Below are positions 6,025 to 13,331 of a stretch of DNA of 14,015 nucleotides, piece by piece; position 1 is the first letter of the stretch; every line of letters starts with the position of its first letter. Under the pieces are notes generated by a model. It had not been told where the DNA came from and searched no databases. It was given only the letters and a program-made list of their open reading frames with translations. A program made the position numbers and the translations under genes. Origin of the DNA: Pelotomaculum sp. UBA3103 (GTDB taxonomy: Bacteria > Bacillota > Desulfotomaculia > Desulfotomaculales > Pelotomaculaceae); NCBI GenBank assembly GCA_002365855.1, contig DFAP01000063.1, forward strand, positions 1 through 14,015, read 5' to 3'.

Positions 6025-6981
6025 TTAATCTGCACCAAGTGCGCCAATGACACGAAACTTATCGTGCCTGAGCAATACCAGTTTTTCAGGCTCAATTTCC
6101 ACCAGCTCATCCAGGGTTTCAGCAAGGCATTGCCCAAGGAGTTCAGCCGCTGCCTCCGGGTCGCGCTGAGCGCCGCCCAATGGCTCGGGAACGATTTTAT
6201 CGGCCACACCCAGTTCCAGGATGGCCTGCGCGGTGAGCCTGATAACATCGGCAGCTTCACGGGCACGGCTGGAGTCTTTCCATAAAATACTGGCGTACCC
6301 TTCCGGAGATATGACCGAGTAGATAGCGTGCTCCTGCATCAGAATGCGGTCTCCTACTCCGAAAGCCAGAGCTCCCCCGCTCCCCCCTTCGCCAATCACA
6401 ACCGTTATAATGGGCGTCTTGAGCTTGGCCATCGTTAAAATGCTTTTGGCGATAGCCTCAAATTGGCCTCTTTCTTCAGCTCCAATGCCGGGGTATGCTC
6501 CTGGGGTATCAATAAAACAGATCACCGGTCTCCGGAACTTTTCAGCCTGCTTCATCAGGCGCATGGCTTTACGGTATCCTTCCGGGTGGGCCATACCGAA
6601 ATTCCTGACCAGGTTTTCCTTTGTATCTTTACCCTTGAGGTGACCAATTAATGTCACAGCATGACCGTTAAAACGACCGATACCTCCTACAACTGCCGGG
6701 TCATCACCATACAAACGGTCACCGTGCATTTCCAGAAAGTCGGTAAAAAGGTACTCAATGTAGTCATGGGTGTTAGGCCGTTCCGGATGTCGCGCTATAA
6801 GCACATTTTGCCAGGAACTGAGGTTACCGTAAATCGACTCCCTGACCTCCATAGCCCGTTTTTCCAAAATGGATATTTCATTAGAGAGGTCAATCCCCTT
6901 TTCCTTAGAAAAACTTCTCAGCTCGCTAATTTTGTTTTCTAATTCCTGAATAGGCTTCTCAAATTCCAATATGGCCGCCAT
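6025..6981 (-). CDS. accA: Acetyl-CoA carboxylase carboxyltransferase, alpha subunit
   Basis: With AccD it forms the A2B2 carboxyltransferase that moves the carboxyl group from carboxybiotin to acetyl-CoA, making malonyl-CoA for fatty-acid synthesis. The 318-residue length is normal. It has the helical, coiled-coil-like N-terminus (about 1-60) typical of AccA, then the crotonase-fold core with ICFIDTPGAYPGIGAEERGQ (154-173) and GEGGSGGALA (197-206), whose backbone amides form an oxyanion hole. The ATG at 6981 is only 3 bases after the accD stop. Its ribosome binding site AGGGGGTGA lies inside the last accD codons, so the two subunits are translationally coupled, as expected for equimolar partners. 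The biotin carboxylase and biotin carrier genes are not in this window. The hairpin at 5982-6011 ends the unit. Confidence 0.97.
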   Translation of the reverse strand: MAAILEFEKPIQELENKISELRSFSKEKGIDLSNEISILEKRAMEVRESIYGNLSSWQNVLIARHPERPNTHDYIEYLFTDFLEMHGDRLYGDDPAVVGGIGRFNGHAVTLIGHLKGKDTKENLVRNFGMAHPEGYRKAMRLMKQAEKFRRPVICFIDTPGAYPGIGAEERGQFEAIAKSILTMAKLKTPIITVVIGEGGSGGALAFGVGDRILMQEHAIYSVISPEGYASILWKDSSRAREAADVIRLTAQAILELGVADKIVPEPLGGAQRDPEAAAELLGQCLAETLDELVEIEPEKLVLLRHDKFRVIGALGAD

Positions 6982-6984
6982 GGC

Positions 6985-7836
6985 TTATTTCACCCCCTGA
7001 AGGTGTAGTTCTAAAAGCCTGGCCAAAGTTCCCTTCAGTTCAGATCTAGGAACGATACTGTCAATAAATCCACGTTGCTTAAAAAATTCCGCACTCTGGA
7101 ACCCTTCCGGTAATTTTTGGCGAATAGTTTGTTCGATTACCCGCTGGCCAGCAAATCCAATCAAGGCATCCGGTTCGGCAATGATGATGTCACCCAGCGC
7201 CGCAAAACTGGCACTGACACCGCCGGTTGTGGGATCTGTTAAAACTGATATATACAGCTGACCGGCGTCTCCCAACCTGGCTACTGCCTCCACGGTTTTA
7301 ACCAGCTGCATCAGGGATAAAATGCCTTCCTGCATCCGGGCGCCTCCCGATGCAGCAAAAATTATCAGGGGCTTTTCTCCTGAGACGGCAGCTTCGACAG
7401 CCCTGGTAATCTTTTCCCCTACCACGGTACCCATGCTGCCCATCATAAAGTGGGCATCCATAACCGCAATAACTACCGGAAATCCCTCTATGGTTCCCTC
7501 TCCAGTAACTACAGCCTCATTTAAACTGCTTTTGCTGCGAGCCACAGTTAATTTATTTTCATAATCAGTCAGTTTAAAAGGGTTAACCGGCAGCACATCG
7601 GCATCCATTTCACGAAAGCTTTTTGAGTCCAGCGTAAATTTGATTCTCTCGTGGGCCGTCAGCCTGAAGTGAAAACCACATTTCAAACAAACCTTGAGAT
7701 TTTTATCAAGATCCTTATTTAACAGTATTTCGCTGCAGCTGCCGCATTTGCTCCAAATACCCTCCGGTATTTCCCGGCTTTCCAGTTCCGGTTGAACAGC
7801 AATACTTTTCTGTTTGCGAAAAACATCTAAAACCAA
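6985..7836 (-). CDS. accD: Acetyl-CoA carboxylase carboxyltransferase, beta subunit
   Basis: Partner of AccA in the carboxyltransferase step of malonyl-CoA formation. It has the N-terminal zinc ribbon of bacterial AccD, C31-x2-C34-x15-C50-x2-C53, followed by the crotonase-like core with MDAHFMMGSMGTVVGEK (126-142), FAASGGARMQEG (160-171) and DPTTGGV (201-207). Length (283 aa) is typical. The start appears to be a TTG at 7836, preceded by a run of T and then AAGGGG about 9 bases upstream; no in-frame ATG or GTG fits. accA follows after 3 bases. The 93 bases separating it from the upstream small gene are AT-rich and show no clear promoter, so read-through from that gene is plausible. Confidence 0.96.
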   Translation of the reverse strand: MVLDVFRKQKSIAVQPELESREIPEGIWSKCGSCSEILLNKDLDKNLKVCLKCGFHFRLTAHERIKFTLDSKSFREMDADVLPVNPFKLTDYENKLTVARSKSSLNEAVVTGEGTIEGFPVVIAVMDAHFMMGSMGTVVGEKITRAVEAAVSGEKPLIIFAASGGARMQEGILSLMQLVKTVEAVARLGDAGQLYISVLTDPTTGGVSASFAALGDIIIAEPDALIGFAGQRVIEQTIRQKLPEGFQSAEFFKQRGFIDSIVPRSELKGTLARLLELHLQGVK

Positions 7837-7929
7837 AAAAAATGCACCCCTTAACCTTACTTGGCACCTTTTATAAAAACTTTGTATGCTGCTTTTTGCT
7901 CTTAATTAAAAAAGCGCTTTCTATGATTA

Positions 7930-8121
7930 CTAGATCGTATTTATAATTTCCATCGCCTCATGTACTTCAGACTCCGGCACCAGAATTTCTACTGAACAGG
8001 TACAATCTGCTTGCGGCAGGCCGATCATCTTTAATTTTACCAAAAAGCCCTCTTTGGTAAGAAGCTTCTCCAGCTTTTCAGCCTCTTTATTGTTAGGCGC
8101 GATATATACTACCGTCCACAC
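7930..8121 (-). CDS. Small DUF2007-like protein (63 aa) upstream of accD
   Basis: A compact alpha/beta protein. It opens with a beta strand and an asparagine-containing turn (WTVVYIAPNN), then a helix (EAEKLEKLLTKEG), a strand (FLVKLKMIG), a short loop with Cys40 and Cys42, a strand (VEILVPE) and a final helix. This pattern resembles the DUF2007 group of putative signal-transducing proteins, small ferredoxin-like folds of unproven role; the match is by pattern only. The GTG start at 8121 is well supported by AGAGGAGG 7 bases upstream, and the overlapping ATG at 8123 is out of frame. It lies between the mtrB terminator and accD in the same direction, which suggests transcription with accDA. 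The two cysteines could bind a metal or form a disulfide, but this is speculation. Confidence 0.8.
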   Translation of the reverse strand: MWTVVYIAPNNKEAEKLEKLLTKEGFLVKLKMIGLPQADCTCSVEILVPESEVHEAMEIINTI

Positions 8122-8198
8122 ATTGAAGCCTCCTCTAGCAGGTTTGACGGCATGCCATAAATCTTTCTACCTGTCCTGCCTTTATTCCTCTTTTTAGC

Positions 8199-8239
8199 TA
8201 AAAATAAGTATACCCAGAGCTTTCACCCTGGATACTTAT
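8199..8239 (-). terminator. Terminator immediately after mtrB
   Basis: ATAAGTAT (8204-8211) pairs with ATACTTAT (8232-8239), and CCAG (8214-8217) pairs with CTGG (8228-8231) across a small bulge, giving a 12-pair stem. Read on the minus strand, it is followed by a T-rich tract (TTTTTAG). It starts right after the mtrB stop codon and separates mtrB from the small gene and accDA. Confidence 0.75.
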
Positions 8240-8240
8240 C

Positions 8241-8471
8241 TCACTCGTCCGTCCGTATTCCGCCGTGCCTGGACAAAATTTCAACCCGCCCCCGAATTTT
8301 TATGGCCGAGGTGTGTTCAGTAAACTGAGCGATCATAATCTCGCCTTTATCCAGTTTTTCGGAATGGTGGAACTTCGTGTCCTTGCCCCGGGTTAAGCCA
8401 ATAATAGTTACCCCGTTCTCCAGGGCTTTGATGACTACATATTCACCGCTAATCACACCGGTATCAGGCAT
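8241..8471 (-). CDS. mtrB: Tryptophan RNA-binding attenuation protein (TRAP)
   Basis: TRAP forms an 11-subunit ring that, when loaded with tryptophan, wraps leader RNAs bearing repeated GAG/UAG triplets and attenuates trp gene expression or translation. The 76-residue product matches Bacillus subtilis TRAP very closely across residues 11-61, including the long identical stretch from [10 protein letters not shown] through HTSAIK. Tryptophan-pocket residues corresponding to Bacillus Thr25 and Ser53 are Thr27 and Ser55. The RNA-contacting residues Lys37, Lys56 and Arg58 are Lys39, Lys58 and Arg60. Only the N-terminal ten and C-terminal fifteen residues differ. The ATG at 8471 has GAGGTGA 6-7 bases upstream. 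It is a monocistronic gene between its own promoter and terminator. Unlike in Bacillus it is not next to folE, and no trp gene or anti-TRAP gene is in the window. Confidence 0.96.
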   Translation of the reverse strand: MPDTGVISGEYVVIKALENGVTIIGLTRGKDTKFHHSEKLDKGEIMIAQFTEHTSAIKIRGRVEILSRHGGIRTDE

Positions 8472-8509
8472 TAGGGATCACCTCTTTAAGGACTGTCTTC
8501 AGTTGATTT

Positions 8510-8538
8510 ATCTTAACATAAGGGACCCGGTTTGACAA
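8510..8538 (-). promoter_or_regulatory. Probable sigma-A promoter of mtrB
   Basis: On the minus strand, TTGTCA (8538-8533, one mismatch to TTGACA) and TAAGAT (8515-8510, two mismatches to TATAAT) are 17 bases apart. The predicted transcript starts near 8503, leaving a leader of about 30 bases before the mtrB ATG. No repeated GAG/UAG triplets are visible in that leader, so self-binding by TRAP is not evident. Confidence 0.6.
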
Positions 8539-8675
8539 GATTTGAAAGGGTTTGCGCAGGAAGCCTCAGAGTTGTTTAAGCCGCGTATGCACCTTGTGTT
8601 GTGGGCTATTTTCATAATGATTTATACCTATTCTTATGTCGGGATGAGCATGTAAGTGTCAACTCAGATGTATAA

Positions 8676-11600
8676 TTAAAGGTCCAAGAGGCTGAAAATT
8701 ATTCTTGTTTTTTTCCCAGGATTTTTCTTCTGTGCTTTTTCTATTGCCCCGGACGGTTCTATAGTATCAAGATTATTAACCAGGCCGCCTAATTTTTCCG
8801 GAGCCCCCGCGCTGGCAGGCGATATCTTTTTAGTTTTTACCCTATTCTGACCCAGCAGTTCTTCCAGCCGTTGAACCACTGGCCCTGATAAATCAACCAG
8901 ATATTCCTCGCCGGTTTTTATAACCTTTTTTTCCTTTTCTAAGTGCAGAAAAACTGGCGATTCCCCTTTATAGCTGCTGAGGATAAGCTGCACCTGGTCT
9001 AAAACAGGTGATTGGGAGCTGTCAATTTTTAAATGCAGCTCTCCCCTGAGGTGGCTGTCCAGGGTTGATATTTCCTCAGCTATGATCTTCACGTCCTCGC
9101 CGTTTCCATTTAACTTTCCTTTTACCAAAATCACTTCATCCACCCGGATGGCCAGACGGTTTTGGAGGTATGCCCGGGGGAAAACAACCACTTCAACCGT
9201 TCCGGTGAGGTCTTCAACATTGAGGAAGGCCATGGTATCCCCCTTGCGGGTCACGATTTTTTTAACAACCGAAATGATGCCGCCCAGCACCACTTCACTG
9301 TCGTCGGGCAGTTCAGGCAGTTCTGAAGTATTGACCGTGGCCAGTTTGTACAAATCTTCACGACACCGGGCCAGAGGGTGCCCGCTGATATAAAGCCCCA
9401 GGGTTTCCTTCTCCATGGCCAGCATTTCATCCTGAGGATATTCTCCCACCTCCGGAAGAACAATGCTCACGGTCTCACGTGACCCCTCTCCCATAAAATC
9501 CAGCAGTGACAGCTGCCCGTTCTCCCGCTCGCGCTGGGACTGCTGGGCTAACCCCAGGCCGGCATCCACTGCCGCCATTAACTGGGCCCGCTGGTGCTTC
9601 AAAGAATCAAAAGCGCCGCACTTGATCAGGCTCTCCAACACCCGCCTGTTAACGACCTTTGTATCGAGACGCCTGCAAAAATCATCATACCCGCTGAAGG
9701 GGCTGTCTTTTTCTCTCACCCGGATAATGGATTCAACCGCGGCCAGGCCGACATTTTTAACAGCGGCAAGCCCGAAACGGATCTTACTGCCGGCTACCGT
9801 AAAACTTTCCCGGCTTTCATTGACGTCAGGGGGCAGAACCTCTATCCCCAGCCGCCTGCACTCTTCTATATAGGCAGCAACTTTTTCAGTGTTGTCTTTT
9901 ACCGATGTGAGCAGCGCAGCCATAAACGGCAGCGGGTAATTAGCCTTCAGGTAGGCAGTCTGGTAAGTAACCAGGGCGTAGGCCGCTGAGTGCGATTTAT
10001 TAAAGCCGTAACCGGCAAAGTATTCCATCAGATCAAAGATCTGGCCGGCAATTTCCCCATCAACATCATTATCTCTGGCGCCTTCTATAAACTTAGAGCG
10101 AAGACCCTTGATGATTTCCTCCTTTTTCTTGCCCATGGCCCGGCGCAGCAGGTCAGCCTCACCCAGGGAGAAGCCGGCCAAGTCGCTGGCGATACGCATG
10201 ACCTGCTCCTGGTAAAGGATCACTCCATATGTGTCCTTTAAGATGGGCTCCAGTTTGGGGTGAGAGTACTTTGTCTTCTTAGTACCATGTTTATTCTTCA
10301 CAAAGTCTTCCACCATGCCGCTGCCCAGAGGTCCTGGGCGGTACAGTGCCACAAGGGCGACAATATCCTCAAAGACTTCGGGTTTAAGATCCCGGAGAAT
10401 GGAGCGCATGCCGCTGCTCTCAAGCTGGAAAACACCGGAGGTCTCACCCCTCGAAAGCATTTCATAAGTTGCCTTGTTATCTATGGGTATGTTATCTATA
10501 TTTAACTCTTCCCCGGTACTGTCTTTTAACAAACGAATCGCATCACTGATAACCGTAAGTGTCCTTAAGCCCAGGAGATCCATCTTTAAAAGGCCCAGTT
10601 CTTCAACAGTATCCTTGGCAAACTGAGTGGTTACCGGGCCGTCGGAAGCTTTATACAACGGAAGATAATGAGTTAGAGGATCTTTTGTAATCACCACGGC
10701 TGCGGCATGGGTGGAAGCGTGCCTGGGCATCCCTTCCAGGGCAGCTGCGGTATCTATTAATTTTTTTATCTCGGGTCTCTGATCATACTGTTCTTTCAAT
10801 TCAGGCGCGTCGTTTAGTGCTTTTTCTATAGTTACGTGAAGCTCCATGGGCACCAGCTTGGCCACCTTGTCGACATCGCTGTATGGGATGTTCATGGCCC
10901 TTCCCACGTCCCTAATCGCAGCCCGCGCCGCCATAGTGCCGAAGGTAATGATTTGCGCCACTTTATCGGTGCCGTACTTCTGGACCACATAGTCAATAAC
11001 CTCGACCCGCCGCTCATAACAAAAGTCGATGTCAATGTCCGGCATCGACACTCGCTCAGGATTGAGAAATCGCTCGAACAACAGCCCGTATTTCAACGGG
11101 TCGATGTTGGTTATGCCCAGGCTGTACGCTACCAGGCTGCCGGCGGCGGAGCCTCGTCCCGGCCCCACCGGTATGCCCTGCCGCCTCGCGAAGTCAATAA
11201 AATCCCAAACGATCAAGAAATAGGGAGAATACCCCATCTGTTTGATGACACCTAGCTCGAACTCCATCCGCTTCCCGATCTCATCGCTCAGTTCACCATA
11301 TATCCTGCGGCCCCCCCGAAAACAGAGTTCCTCCAGGTATGTATCTGCGGTATACCCTCCGGGCACAGCATAATTAGGCAAAAAATACTTACTGAAATCC
11401 ATGTACATATTGCATCGGCTGGCTATTTCGACCGTGTTTCGGATCGCCTGCGGAATTTCTCCAAATAAAAGGTTCATTTCATCAGGACTTTTTAAGTAAA
11501 GCTCTTCCGATTGAAATTTCAACCGGCCCGGGTCATCAACACTTCGGCCGGTCTGGATTGCCATGAGCACATCCTGGCTCTCCGCGTCTTCGCGCCTTAC

Positions 11601-12233
11601 ATAATGGACGTCGTTGGTCACAACCAGCGGAATGTCCAATTCCTTATGGATTTTAAGCAGTTCCCTGTTCGCCGTCCTTTGTTCCTGAAAACCGTGATCC
11701 TGAAGCTCTAAAAAGAAGTTACCCGGCCCGAAGATGTCCCGGTAAACCCCTGCCGCTTGCCGGGCTTTTTCATTTTCCCCTGCTAATACTTTTGAAGCAA
11801 CCTCCCCGGCGATACAGCCGCTTAAAGCAATAAGCCCCTTGCTATACCTGGCCAATGCTTCCTTGTCAACCCTTGGCTTATAATAAAACCCCTTGGTGAA
11901 ACCCAGAGAAACAATACTTAACAGGTTGCGATAACCCTCTTCGTTTTCTGCCAGCAGGACCAGGTGATTGAGGTTATCGTCCACTCTCGGGGTGCGGTCG
12001 GACATGGTGCGCGGCGCCACATAGACTTCGCAGCCCAGGATCGGCTTGATACCAGCCTTGTTACAGGCCTTGTAAAAATCCACCACGCCGTACATAGCAC
12101 CGTGGTCTGTAATGGCCAGGGCGGGCATACCCATCTCCTTAGCCTTAGCTACGGCTTGTTTAATCCGGGCCGCGCCGTCCAGAAGACTGTATTCCGAGTG
12201 AAGGTGTAAATGGACAAACAAATCAGAATTCAC
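8676..12233 (-). CDS. dnaE: DNA polymerase III alpha subunit (DnaE1 type)
   Basis: Replicative-type C-family DNA polymerase, 1185 aa, of the DnaE rather than PolC type since it starts with the PHP domain and has no inserted exonuclease. The PHP domain (about 5-280) retains HLHLH (8-12), ITDH (41-44), GCEV with Glu69, His90, Cys140 and NDVH (207-210). The palm has GPGRGSAAGS (357-366), PDIDIDF (398-404) with Asp401 and Asp403, and KMDLLGLRTLT with Asp552. LYRPGPL, LYQEQVMR and GYGFNKSHS follow. Helix-hairpin-helix repeats lie at about 820-880, a likely beta-clamp motif QLSLLDF at 907-913, and an OB fold at about 980-1060. The annotated GTG at 12233 has no good upstream site. A TTG at 12221 is 8 bases after AGGTGA (12235-12230) and would give MFVHLHLHSEYS, close to the normal family start. 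The YbaK-like gene lies 61 bases upstream. Confidence 0.97.
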   Translation of the reverse strand: MNSDLFVHLHLHSEYSLLDGAARIKQAVAKAKEMGMPALAITDHGAMYGVVDFYKACNKAGIKPILGCEVYVAPRTMSDRTPRVDDNLNHLVLLAENEEGYRNLLSIVSLGFTKGFYYKPRVDKEALARYSKGLIALSGCIAGEVASKVLAGENEKARQAAGVYRDIFGPGNFFLELQDHGFQEQRTANRELLKIHKELDIPLVVTNDVHYVRREDAESQDVLMAIQTGRSVDDPGRLKFQSEELYLKSPDEMNLLFGEIPQAIRNTVEIASRCNMYMDFSKYFLPNYAVPGGYTADTYLEELCFRGGRRIYGELSDEIGKRMEFELGVIKQMGYSPYFLIVWDFIDFARRQGIPVGPGRGSAAGSLVAYSLGITNIDPLKYGLLFERFLNPERVSMPDIDIDFCYERRVEVIDYVVQKYGTDKVAQIITFGTMAARAAIRDVGRAMNIPYSDVDKVAKLVPMELHVTIEKALNDAPELKEQYDQRPEIKKLIDTAAALEGMPRHASTHAAAVVITKDPLTHYLPLYKASDGPVTTQFAKDTVEELGLLKMDLLGLRTLTVISDAIRLLKDSTGEELNIDNIPIDNKATYEMLSRGETSGVFQLESSGMRSILRDLKPEVFEDIVALVALYRPGPLGSGMVEDFVKNKHGTKKTKYSHPKLEPILKDTYGVILYQEQVMRIASDLAGFSLGEADLLRRAMGKKKEEIIKGLRSKFIEGARDNDVDGEIAGQIFDLMEYFAGYGFNKSHSAAYALVTYQTAYLKANYPLPFMAALLTSVKDNTEKVAAYIEECRRLGIEVLPPDVNESRESFTVAGSKIRFGLAAVKNVGLAAVESIIRVREKDSPFSGYDDFCRRLDTKVVNRRVLESLIKCGAFDSLKHQRAQLMAAVDAGLGLAQQSQRERENGQLSLLDFMGEGSRETVSIVLPEVGEYPQDEMLAMEKETLGLYISGHPLARCREDLYKLATVNTSELPELPDDSEVVLGGIISVVKKIVTRKGDTMAFLNVEDLTGTVEVVVFPRAYLQNRLAIRVDEVILVKGKLNGNGEDVKIIAEEISTLDSHLRGELHLKIDSSQSPVLDQVQLILSSYKGESPVFLHLEKEKKVIKTGEEYLVDLSGPVVQRLEELLGQNRVKTKKISPASAGAPEKLGGLVNNLDTIEPSGAIEKAQKKNPGKKTRIIFSLLDL

Positions 12234-12294
12234 CTACTCATAAAGAATATAATTCTTAACTGCCACTTAAGCATTTTCATACAATAAAGATTGG

Positions 12295-12756
12295 TCAGAC
12301 TAAATCAGCCCATTCCCCTCCCGTGATCTTCTGCAGCTGTTCCATGGTAACGGGAAGAGCCGAGCGGGGTGTGCCGGCAGCGGCGTAAACCACCGGGAAC
12401 CGGTGCATTGATCTGTCCAGCAGAATAGGTAGTTTGTCGGGCAGAGCTAACGGGCAAACTCCGCCAACGGAATACCCGGTTACACGCTTTACTGTTTCCG
12501 GGTCTGCCATCCTTACCTTGGAAACGCCGAGCCGCCTCTTCAGCTTACCACTTTTGATCCTATTATCACCGCTGGCTACAACCATGACCGGTCTTTCGTC
12601 GGCCATGAATACCAAAGTCTTGGCGATCTGCCCCACTTCCACACCCAGGGCAGCAGCAGCAAGCTCGCAGGTACTCGTGCTCTCCTCCAGTTCAGTAATT
12701 TTAAGACCCATATTGTACTGATCAATAAAGGACTGAACTTTTTTTATGACCGACAT
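12295..12756 (-). CDS. YbaK/ProX-type aminoacyl-tRNA deacylase
   Basis: A single-domain member of the YbaK/ProX/INS family, which hydrolyses mischarged aminoacyl-tRNAs (for example Ala-tRNA-Pro or Cys-tRNA-Pro) in the cytoplasm. At 153 aa it is the normal size for a free-standing domain. Visible features are STSTCELAAAALG (27-38), the conserved catalytic lysine Lys46 in IAKTLVF, a SGDNRIKSGKLKRRLG segment (62-77), and the family signature SVGGVCPLAL (96-105). Which tRNA it corrects cannot be told from sequence alone. The ATG at 12756 has AGGGGGA 7 bases upstream. It sits between trmL and dnaE in the same orientation. A probable promoter and a palindrome lie just upstream, so it may begin a unit that continues into dnaE. 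Confidence 0.93.
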   Translation of the reverse strand: MSVIKKVQSFIDQYNMGLKITELEESTSTCELAAAALGVEVGQIAKTLVFMADERPVMVVASGDNRIKSGKLKRRLGVSKVRMADPETVKRVTGYSVGGVCPLALPDKLPILLDRSMHRFPVVYAAAGTPRSALPVTMEQLQKITGGEWADLV

Positions 12757-12789
12757 AAATATGTCCCCCTAAATTTTAATTATGGATGA

Positions 12790-12819
12790 TTTATATCTTA
12801 TCCCAAGGGGCAAAAACAA
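12790..12819 (-). promoter_or_regulatory. Possible promoter for the YbaK-like gene
   Basis: On the minus strand, TTGTTT (12819-12814) and TATAAA (12795-12790) are 18 bases apart, about 34 bases before the ATG at 12756. Both boxes deviate from consensus, and the region is AT-rich, so this is tentative. Confidence 0.35.
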
Positions 12820-12821
12820 GG

Positions 12822-12836
12822 TTTAAGCAGCTTAAA
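12822..12836. repeat. Palindrome TTTAAGC-A-GCTTAAA upstream of the possible promoter
   Basis: Two perfect 7-base half-sites around a single central base lie 2 bases upstream of the possible -35 box of the YbaK-like gene. The compact symmetry resembles an operator rather than a terminator, because the loop is too small for RNA folding. No regulator is known for it. Confidence 0.35.
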
Positions 12837-12872
12837 GAAATCCGCGTTTTATGCTTTTGCCGGCGTTTTGTA

Positions 12873-13331
12873 TTACTTTAACCCTGTAAAATCATGCTGT
12901 CTCAGGGCTTCAAACAAGACTACCGCCACGGAGTTCGCCAGGTTAAGGGAACGGGCCTCCCCGATCATCGGGATCCGAACCTGGTTCTCCGGCAAGGTGT
13001 CTAAAATCTCCTGGGACAGGCCCATGGTCTCCTTGCCGAAGACCAGATAGGAACCCGGGTTGTAACACACACTGGTATAAGAGCGGGTGGCCCTTTTGGT
13101 TACCAGATAAAAGCTGCGGCCGGGGTTTTCGTTTACGATTTCAAAAAAACTATCGTAATAGTGGATTTCCAGCAGGCGCCAGTAGTCCAGGCCGGCACGC
13201 TTGAGATATTTATCATCCGTTGAAAACCCCAGTGGCCGAACCAGGTGCAGGGCACAACCGGTGACCGCGCAGGTCCGTGCTATGTTTCCTGTGTTGGCTG
13301 GAATCTCTGGCTCAACCAGGACGATATTCAC
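12873..13331 (-). CDS. trmL: tRNA (cytidine/uridine-34-2'-O)-methyltransferase TrmL
   Basis: A short SPOUT-class methyltransferase that uses S-adenosylmethionine to 2'-O-methylate the wobble nucleotide of leucine tRNAs. It is 152 aa, the minimal length typical of TrmL/CspR, without the extra RNA-binding domain of TrmH. Motif 1 is EPEIPANTGNIART (7-20). The knotted cofactor-binding region shows LVFGKETMGLS (96-106), RIPMIGEARSLNLANSV (119-135) and a helix ending LFEALRQ. The start is GTG at 13331. Its first four bases, GTGA, include the TGA stop of nth, so the two genes overlap by 4 bases and trmL is probably translated by coupling; a GGTGGG stretch just upstream is its only ribosome binding site. 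Which tRNA it modifies here is inferred from the family. Confidence 0.94.
   Translation of the reverse strand: MNIVLVEPEIPANTGNIARTCAVTGCALHLVRPLGFSTDDKYLKRAGLDYWRLLEIHYYDSFFEIVNENPGRSFYLVTKRATRSYTSVCYNPGSYLVFGKETMGLSQEILDTLPENQVRIPMIGEARSLNLANSVAVVLFEALRQHDFTGLK

Noticed and set aside
7891..7915. GCTTTTT/AAAAAGC inverted repeat between the 63-aa gene and accD
   Set aside because: A 7-base AT-rich stem with an 11-base loop and no U-tract on the transcribed strand; not convincing as a terminator or leader element.
8540..8662. TTGACA at 8662-8657 (minus) as a second promoter upstream of mtrB
   Set aside because: No acceptable -10 box at 16-18 bases; the TTGTCA/TAAGAT pair closer to the gene is better.
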